A stretch of DNA of 64,000 bases from positions 2,728,001-2,792,000 of the forward strand of contig NZ_CP029187.1 of assembly GCF_003097535.1 (NCBI RefSeq), in the 5' to 3' direction. The notes below the pieces were generated by a model. That model was not told the DNA's origin. It saw only the letters and a list, made by a program, of their open reading frames with translations, and ran no database searches. How positions within the stretch are numbered: position 1 is the first letter of the stretch; the number at the start of each line of letters is the position of its first letter. The position numbers were made by a program, and so were the translations under genes. Of the stretch, positions 59,901 to 64,000 are shown piece after piece. The stretch comes from Flavobacterium pallidum. GTDB taxonomy: Bacteria > Bacteroidota > Bacteroidia > Flavobacteriales > Flavobacteriaceae.

Positions 59901-61387
59901 AACCTGCCATCATTTCCGGGAATTTTGCCGCTTCCGCAGATTTACAGGCGTGTTCACTCACGATAACAAACAATGCTCAGGTAATAGTTGCCGGTGGATC
60001 CGACTTTAAGATTACAGGCGCAGTCCATGTGGACTCAGGTTCATCACTCACATTTGAAAGCAATGCCAATCTGGTGCAGGTAGACAATGCTGCCAATACC
60101 GGAAATATCCTTATCAAGAGAAATACGACCATGCGCCGCCTCGATTATACGTATTGGTCATCACCTGTGGCCGGGCAAAACCTGCTTGCATTTTCGCCAC
60201 AAACCGTGACAAACCGTTTTATGACGATTGATGAAACGACGAATGCCTTTGTAACCCAAAATCCGTCGATTGCTTCTTTTACAGCTGCAAAAGGTTATGT
60301 CATTCGTGCCCCCAATAATTTCACGACAGCACCATCTCCATTCGTTGGAAAATTTACTGGTGTGCCGAATAATGGCGATTTTACAATTCCTGTTACCAAA
60401 AACGGACAGGGCTACAATCTCATCGGAAACCCATATCCTTCCACACTTGATGCCAACGCATTCCTTGCTGAAAATCCCGGGACCTTGTACTTCTGGACGC
60501 ACAGGAACCAGGATGCCGGTTCTGGTGAAAATTATTCGACTTATACCGTCATCGGCGGGACAGCCTCGGCATCAGGCAGTATTGAGCCTAATGGCACCAT
60601 ACAGGTGGGACAAGGTTTTATCCTGCTTCCGACTGCCGCTGGAAATGTCAGTTTTTCAAATGATATGCGTGCCGGAAACAATCAAAACCAGTTCTTCAGG
60701 TCGGCTGATATAGAAAAGCACCGCATCTGGTTCAACCTTTTCCACGGCGAAACCCCGTCAAACCAGATCATGGTGGCCTATGCTACCGATGCTACCCAGG
60801 ATGTCGATGCCGGTATGGATGCATTAATGGTTCCATCAAATGACAGCTTTATTTCCAATCTTATCAACGGAGGGGATTATGTTATACAGGCGCGTGCATT
60901 ACCATTCGAAAATACTGATGAAGTGCCTTTGTCTTTCAACGCATCCGAAGCGGGAACGTACACTTTGTCCTTAGATCACTTCGACGGATTGTTCAGCAGC
61001 AATCAGGAAATTTACATTAAGGATAACCTGAACGGAATAGTGCATGATATGAGGCAATCGGCTTACAGTTTCGCTTCTGCTGCAGGAAATTTTACAAACC
61101 GCTTCTCCATTGTGTATCAGAATGCACCTTTAACAACCCAAAATCAAATCCTTAACGTAAATAGTATTGTGGTCTTCAAAAACAATGAAATGTTGACTAT
61201 CAATTCAGGAAACGCCCAAATGCTGAATGTAAAGATATTTGACATCCGTGGCAGGCTGATCGCTGAAAAAAACAACATCAACAGCAACAGCACCATCATA
61301 GATGAACTCAAAGCAGAAAAGCAGATATTGTTGGTCCAGATTACCGACACCAATAACAATTCGGTTACCAAAAAAGTAGTGTACTAA
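56984..61387 (+). CDS. Giant MopE-like Asp-rich repeat protein with type C T9SS sorting signal
   Basis: A 1467-residue secreted protein. The signal peptide ends near VRAQS. Residues about 30-180 form an N-terminal domain with several Cys. Residues about 185-915 hold about 22 repeats of roughly 31 residues, each with a D-x-D-G-D-G-F-G acid loop, a VACG Cys and a DCNDNQ motif. The final DCDDNNSNVNPG and DNGIDDDCNG are typical of MopE/Cu-binding metal motifs. Two repeat types (GST and GAN) alternate. The C-terminal part (about 930-1390) is beta-rich, and the last 80 residues form a T9SS type C sorting domain. It likely binds divalent metal at the cell surface. A terminator follows. Confidence 0.9.
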   Translation: MKKNLQHFRFAILTLAICCLQQVRAQSAGFDSSFIVLSINNGSNIYYDLQASSGNPDFNGANLGTFCEGSSNLVFRGAEHNVYKCGGCDLSSTRLYYRVYPAGLPSGSFTSNNIGYAAGGSNGCGGANQQWADTGYSTNLLSGLAPGNYTIEVYSDATVTCSGGSVYAGNDGNNYKANFTVSGYVTYYADSDNDGFGNYYSQQSSCMGMPVGYASNAADCNDNQKQYTDADGDGFGSTTFAACGVTNNADCNDNQIQYLDGDADGFGANVWVACGVTNNSDCNDNQFQYLDADGDGYGSTTKVACGVTNSVDCNDNQWQYLDADGDTFGANILVACGVTNNSDCNDNQIQYLDADGDGFGSTIQVACGLTNNYDCNDNQLQYLDSDGDGFGANVLVACGLTNNSDCNDNQIQYLDADGDGFGSTIQVACGLTNNYDCNDNQLQYLDSDGDGFGANVLVACGLTNNSDCNDNQIQYLDADGDGFGSTIQVACGLSNHLDCNDNQLQYLDADGDGFGANVIVACGLTNNSDCNDNQIQYLDADGDGFGSTIQVACGLTNNYDCNDNQLQYLDADGDGFGANVLVACGLTNNSDCNDNQIQYLDADGDGFGSTIQVACGLSNHLDCNDNQLQYLDSDGDGFGANVIVACGLTNNSDCNDNQIQYSDADGDGFGSDIQVACGLSNSLDCDDNQLQYLDADGDGFGANILVACGVFNNSDCNDNQIQYLDADGDGFGSDIQVACGLSNSLDCDDNQLQYLDADGDGFGANVIVACGVFNNSDCNDNQIQYLDADGDGFGSTTQVACGLTNNIDCNDNQNQYLDADGDGFGANVLVACGVTNNSDCNDNQLRYADSDGDGYGSMLKVSCGGVPDNTDCNDGDMLVWQSNPLYIDIDGDGYDGGTEIVCYGAIVPASYMETTSGADCDDNNSNVNPGEFEILDNGIDDDCNGMTDAVPYCTVATIWNGSAWTNNYPVADQPAIISGNFAASADLQACSLTITNNAQVIVAGGSDFKITGAVHVDSGSSLTFESNANLVQVDNAANTGNILIKRNTTMRRLDYTYWSSPVAGQNLLAFSPQTVTNRFMTIDETTNAFVTQNPSIASFTAAKGYVIRAPNNFTTAPSPFVGKFTGVPNNGDFTIPVTKNGQGYNLIGNPYPSTLDANAFLAENPGTLYFWTHRNQDAGSGENYSTYTVIGGTASASGSIEPNGTIQVGQGFILLPTAAGNVSFSNDMRAGNNQNQFFRSADIEKHRIWFNLFHGETPSNQIMVAYATDATQDVDAGMDALMVPSNDSFISNLINGGDYVIQARALPFENTDEVPLSFNASEAGTYTLSLDHFDGLFSSNQEIYIKDNLNGIVHDMRQSAYSFASAAGNFTNRFSIVYQNAPLTTQNQILNVNSIVVFKNNEMLTINSGNAQMLNVKIFDIRGRLIAEKNNINSNSTIIDELKAEKQILLVQITDTNNNSVTKKVVY
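57640..59620 (+). repeat. Tandem 93-bp repeats (about 21-22 copies) with 186-bp higher-order unit
   Basis: The coding repeats are 93 bp; most pairs form 186-bp units whose copies (for example 58077-58262 and 58263-58448) are nearly identical at nucleotide level, including synonymous positions. Divergence grows toward both ends. This is typical of recent unequal exchange within the gene. Confidence 0.9.
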
Positions 61388-61414
61388 ATCTGAATAAATC
61401 TAAAATCGCTGAAA

Positions 61415-61438
61415 GCGCCTTCCGTATTGGAGGGCGTT
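61415..61438 (+). terminator. Terminator after the MopE-repeat gene
   Basis: A GCGCCTTCC arm pairs with GGAGGGCG (one G-U and end mismatches), followed by a T run. Confidence 0.7.
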
Positions 61439-61471
61439 TTTGCTTTCAGGGGATGTTGCGATTGAAATGGA

Positions 61472-61563
61472 TTTTAAGATTTTAAGATTGTAGGATTATG
61501 ACTATTTCTGAATCAAGTATAAAAATTTAGAGTCCTATAAGTCTTATAATCTTAAAGTCTTAC
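61472..61563. repeat. TTTAAGATT-type imperfect inverted repeat
   Basis: AT-rich words such as TTTTAAGATT and TAGGATTATGAC recur in inverse form (ATAATCTTAAAGTCTT) in the spacer of two convergent genes. No gene is seen. Confidence 0.45.
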
Positions 61564-61576
61564 GGCGAAGCGGTCC

Positions 61577-63115
61577 TTAATCGGCTTCCCTGAAAATCTT
61601 CTCCCGGTATTTCTTTCCGATAAGCAGCAAAAGTTTCTGCTTGTAATCCTCAGTCAGCCATTCGCGGTAATTCTTACTGCAATGGCTTAAGCAATTGGAA
61701 TATTTACGGATTCGGAATTCCACATCTTCATCCAGCTCGCGGCTGAGTTGGCGCGCTTCCGTAAGTGTTTCCGTATTGTCAACACACATTGCCGCATGTT
61801 GCTCCAAAGATTTTTCCAACACGGTCTTCGAACGCAGGTTTTGCTTCAATGCCAGCTTATGTTCTTCCTCCACATCAAAATCGATGTTGGCGGTATTCGC
61901 AAATTTGGCACGCAAAGCGAGCGGCATCGTATACCTGAAGTTCAGCTCAATATCCGCATCATCACGCAGGTTTTCCAAATAAAATTCAGGGGCCTTGAAA
62001 ATGTGCTGCCAGTTTACCGGATCACTCCACAACCCAAAACGCGCTGCATTATTACCCAGGTCGATTACGGTAAATTCATCTTTATTATGCAATTTGCGCG
62101 ACCCGCGCCCAATCATCTGGAAATATAACGTCAGCGATTTCGTGGCACGGTTTAGAATAATCGACTCCACCGTCGGTTCATCAAAACCGGTAGTCAGGAT
62201 TCCCACCGAGGTTAAAATCGCATCCGGCGTTTCATTAAACCATTTCAAAATATCTTTACGTTCCTCGGCGCTGCTCGTATTGTCAAGGTGCCTGATTCCG
62301 AAACCGGCATTGCGGAACGTTTCATAGACATACAATGAAGTGTGGATCCCATTGTTGAAGATGAGCGTTTTCTTGCCCAGGGATTTTTCGGTATAAGCAT
62401 GCAAAAGTTTCTCCTGCATCACCATATTCGAATACAGTTCATCCGAAGATTTCACGGTATAATCACCATTAATCCCGACTTTGAGTGAAGTCAGCCCAAC
62501 ATCATAGGTATAGGTGGTCGCTTTAGCCAGAAAACCTTTTTCAATCAATGACGAAATCGTATCGCCCACAATCAGCTCGTCATAATTCTCATTCATCGGC
62601 AGCCTGATATTCGAGCTCAAAGGCGTGGCGGTCACACCCAGGATAAACGATTTTTTAAACGAGCTCAGCAATTTCCGGAACGAATTGTAATGCGCTTCAT
62701 CGATAATCACCAGCCCCACATTGTCAATGTGCAGCAGCTCGTCGTTAAGGCGGTTTTTCAGTGTTTCCACCATCGCCACAAAGCACGAATACTCGCCCTG
62801 GTCTGGCAATTCCTTGATTTTGCTGTTGATGACTTTATTCTTCACCCCGAAACCGTTCAGCATTTTGGAAGTCTGCCTGCAAAGTTCAATCCGGTGTGTG
62901 AGCACCACCACTTTCTTATCGTGCTGGGCAAGGTAACGCCTTACGATTTCAGAAAAAATCACCGTTTTCCCGCCGCCCGTGGGCAATTGGTATAGCAAAT
63001 GATAGTCCGGCGGGGTATTGTCCATACGGTCAAAAATGAGGTCAATATCGCCTTTTTGGTAGCCGTACAGCTCCTTTTTCTCAGTAATTTCGTAACCGGT
63101 TTCGTTGTGTTTCAT
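61577..63115 (-). CDS. DEAD/DEAH-type SF2 helicase
   Basis: A 512-residue helicase. LPTGGGKTVIFSEIV (Walker A, near residue 45), VIIDEAHYNSFRKL (motif II, DEAH), LGVTATPLSS (motif III), LTTGFDEPTVESIIL and QMIGRGSRKLHNKDEF (motif VI) are present. After about 390 residues of helicase core, a charged helical C-terminal part of about 120 residues has no clear domain. Its length and motifs resemble the RecQ-unrelated, UvrB/RadD-type SF2 proteins; the function is not fixed. A spacer of about 259 bases precedes it. Confidence 0.85.
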   Translation of the reverse strand: MKHNETGYEITEKKELYGYQKGDIDLIFDRMDNTPPDYHLLYQLPTGGGKTVIFSEIVRRYLAQHDKKVVVLTHRIELCRQTSKMLNGFGVKNKVINSKIKELPDQGEYSCFVAMVETLKNRLNDELLHIDNVGLVIIDEAHYNSFRKLLSSFKKSFILGVTATPLSSNIRLPMNENYDELIVGDTISSLIEKGFLAKATTYTYDVGLTSLKVGINGDYTVKSSDELYSNMVMQEKLLHAYTEKSLGKKTLIFNNGIHTSLYVYETFRNAGFGIRHLDNTSSAEERKDILKWFNETPDAILTSVGILTTGFDEPTVESIILNRATKSLTLYFQMIGRGSRKLHNKDEFTVIDLGNNAARFGLWSDPVNWQHIFKAPEFYLENLRDDADIELNFRYTMPLALRAKFANTANIDFDVEEEHKLALKQNLRSKTVLEKSLEQHAAMCVDNTETLTEARQLSRELDEDVEFRIRKYSNCLSHCSKNYREWLTEDYKQKLLLLIGKKYREKIFREAD

Positions 63116-63240
63116 AGTTTCCTTAACGGAAATTTTTTCAATTTTTGCAAAAGTACACCTAAAAACAGGTTTATCGGCAATCTTAAAAGTTAATTTAATT
63201 TTTTATTACCAATCGCCACTGATTACTGCCAACTTTTTTA

Positions 63241-63325
63241 TGGCGCCCCCTGCGGACCGGGCTATCCGCTTCAATATGCCTTTGCTGCGCACTGTCAGGA
63301 TTTCCGCTGATATCCCTGGCGCGGT
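63241..63325 (-). repeat. Palindromic extragenic element, copy 4
   Basis: Read on the minus strand: AGGGATATCAGCGGAAATCC, then a short diverged loop, then GAAGCGGATAGCCCGG and GGGGGCGCCA. It is closest to copies 2 and 3. It lies in the divergent spacer between the helicase and nfi genes. Confidence 0.65.
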
Positions 63326-63374
63326 GGCGGGTTCGCTTGAAATTTATTTTTCCAAAATGAAATCCGTAACTTTA

Positions 63375-64000
63375 TGATAAAACGCTCCATGCTCACCTAC
63401 GACCATTTTTCCATTACAGATGCCACGAAACTCCAACTCGAAATGCAGCAGCATATCAACCTAAAACCTTTGGAGAAACCAATCCATACCATCGGTGGTG
63501 CGGATATTTCATTTAATAAAAACAGTACAACGGTTTATGCGGGCATTGTCATCCTAGATTACCCTGCAATGACACTCCGCTCCTACTCGCTCATTGTCGC
63601 AGAAACGACTTTTCCGTATCAATCCGGTTACCTCGCTTTTCGTGAAGTTCCCGCATTGCTGCAAGCCTGGCAACAATCAGATGAAAAACCAGATCTAATG
63701 ATTCTTGATGGCCAGGGTATCACGCATCCCAGGAAAATGGGCATTGCGACGCATTTCGGCCAATTGGCAAACATTCCTGCAATCGGGTGTGCGAAAAGCA
63801 TGCTGTTTGGGAAATTCGATGCATTAGGCCAGGAGAAATTCAGCAGTGAACCCATTTATGGCAAAGGTGAATTGCTAGGCTATGCGTTACGTACGAAAGC
63901 CAAAGTACAACCTGTATATATTTCTCCCGGGCATTTGGTCACGGGCGAACAAAGCCTGGACATCATGAAAAGCTGCATCGGGAAATACCGTATTCCTGAA
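63375..64000 (+). CDS. nfi: Endonuclease V, 5' part
   Basis: A partial gene open to the window end (about 208 residues visible). It starts at ATG 63375 or, more conservatively, at 63390 (MLTYDHFSI). GGADISFNK carries the catalytic Asp near residue 45, TTFPYQSGYLAFREVP is the typical YxxG/LxFRE block, and LDGQGITHPRKMGIATHFG carries the second Asp and the HPRxxG motif, with IPAIGCAKS at the C-terminal side. The enzyme nicks DNA near deaminated adenine (inosine). A palindromic element precedes it. Confidence 0.92.

Noticed and set aside
1..64000. tRNA, rRNA, riboswitch or CRISPR elements
   Set aside because: No cloverleaf, conserved rRNA stretch, known riboswitch core or repeat-spacer pattern was found by reading; a covariance-model scan would be needed to exclude small ones.

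Overview
The window is one contiguous piece of a Bacteroidota chromosome, most likely Flavobacterium or a close relative. Supporting signs are two T9SS cargo proteins with C-terminal sorting domains, a bacillithiol (BshA-type) glycosyltransferase, a fused E1 alpha/beta branched-chain 2-oxoacid dehydrogenase, weak or absent Shine-Dalgarno sequences, and repeated TAnnTTTG-like -7 boxes a short distance upstream of starts. Intergenic spacers are AT-rich and full of short palindromic repeats. No rRNA, tRNA, CRISPR array, transposase or intact prophage was recognised.

Layout. 0-20 kb is mostly housekeeping and envelope genes: the bshA 3' end with a PrcB-like lipoprotein, an outer-membrane barrel, a lipoprotein, an LpxH-type phosphoesterase, aroC, a DAACS symporter with an unusual periplasmic insertion, a DCC thiol protein, mutS2 without an Smr domain, ung, a membrane transglutaminase, a signal-less substrate-binding-like protein, a nucleoside phosphorylase, a SUI1 factor, an IPNS-type dioxygenase, the E1 fusion, a GH114-like lipoprotein, and a cluster of five very small proteins (four of them polar, mostly acidic).

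20.2-30.9 kb (minus strand) is a tight ten-gene operon that reads as a complete aromatic-acid catabolic route: flavin reductase, two-domain aryl-CoA monooxygenase/OYE-type oxidoreductase, aryl-CoA ligase, GltB-like ferredoxin-type glutamate synthase, hotdog thioesterase, nitrilase, bicupin gentisate-type dioxygenase, small membrane protein, FAA hydrolase and maleate isomerase. The inferred flow is aryl nitrile or ortho-substituted benzoate to aryl-CoA, 5-hydroxylation, release as a gentisate-type acid, ring cleavage, then maleate plus pyruvate, then fumarate.

31-42 kb holds a possible cell-wall-related protein, a DinB-family protein, an FG-GAP T9SS protein, acs, and hypothetical membrane or secreted proteins. 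42.2-47.5 kb (plus strand) is a seven-gene, translationally coupled biosynthetic cluster: FAD-dependent oxidoreductase, SAM methyltransferase, type III polyketide synthase, FabZ-like dehydratase, FabF-like ketosynthase, ACP and phosphopantetheinyl transferase. It looks like an ACP-fed alkylresorcinol- or pyrone-type pathway with tailoring enzymes.

47.7-64 kb carries a catalytically degenerate DnaQ-fold protein with a cNMP/CBS/DUF294 protein, a gapN-like aldehyde dehydrogenase behind a terminator-like leader hairpin, an AraC/response regulator/histidine kinase set, an NDH-2, a giant MopE-repeat T9SS protein, an SF2 helicase and the 5' part of nfi (endonuclease V). A palindromic extragenic element occurs five times (4.8, 6.5, 11.9, 21.0 and 63.3 kb); two copies lie in opposite orientation around the symporter gene.
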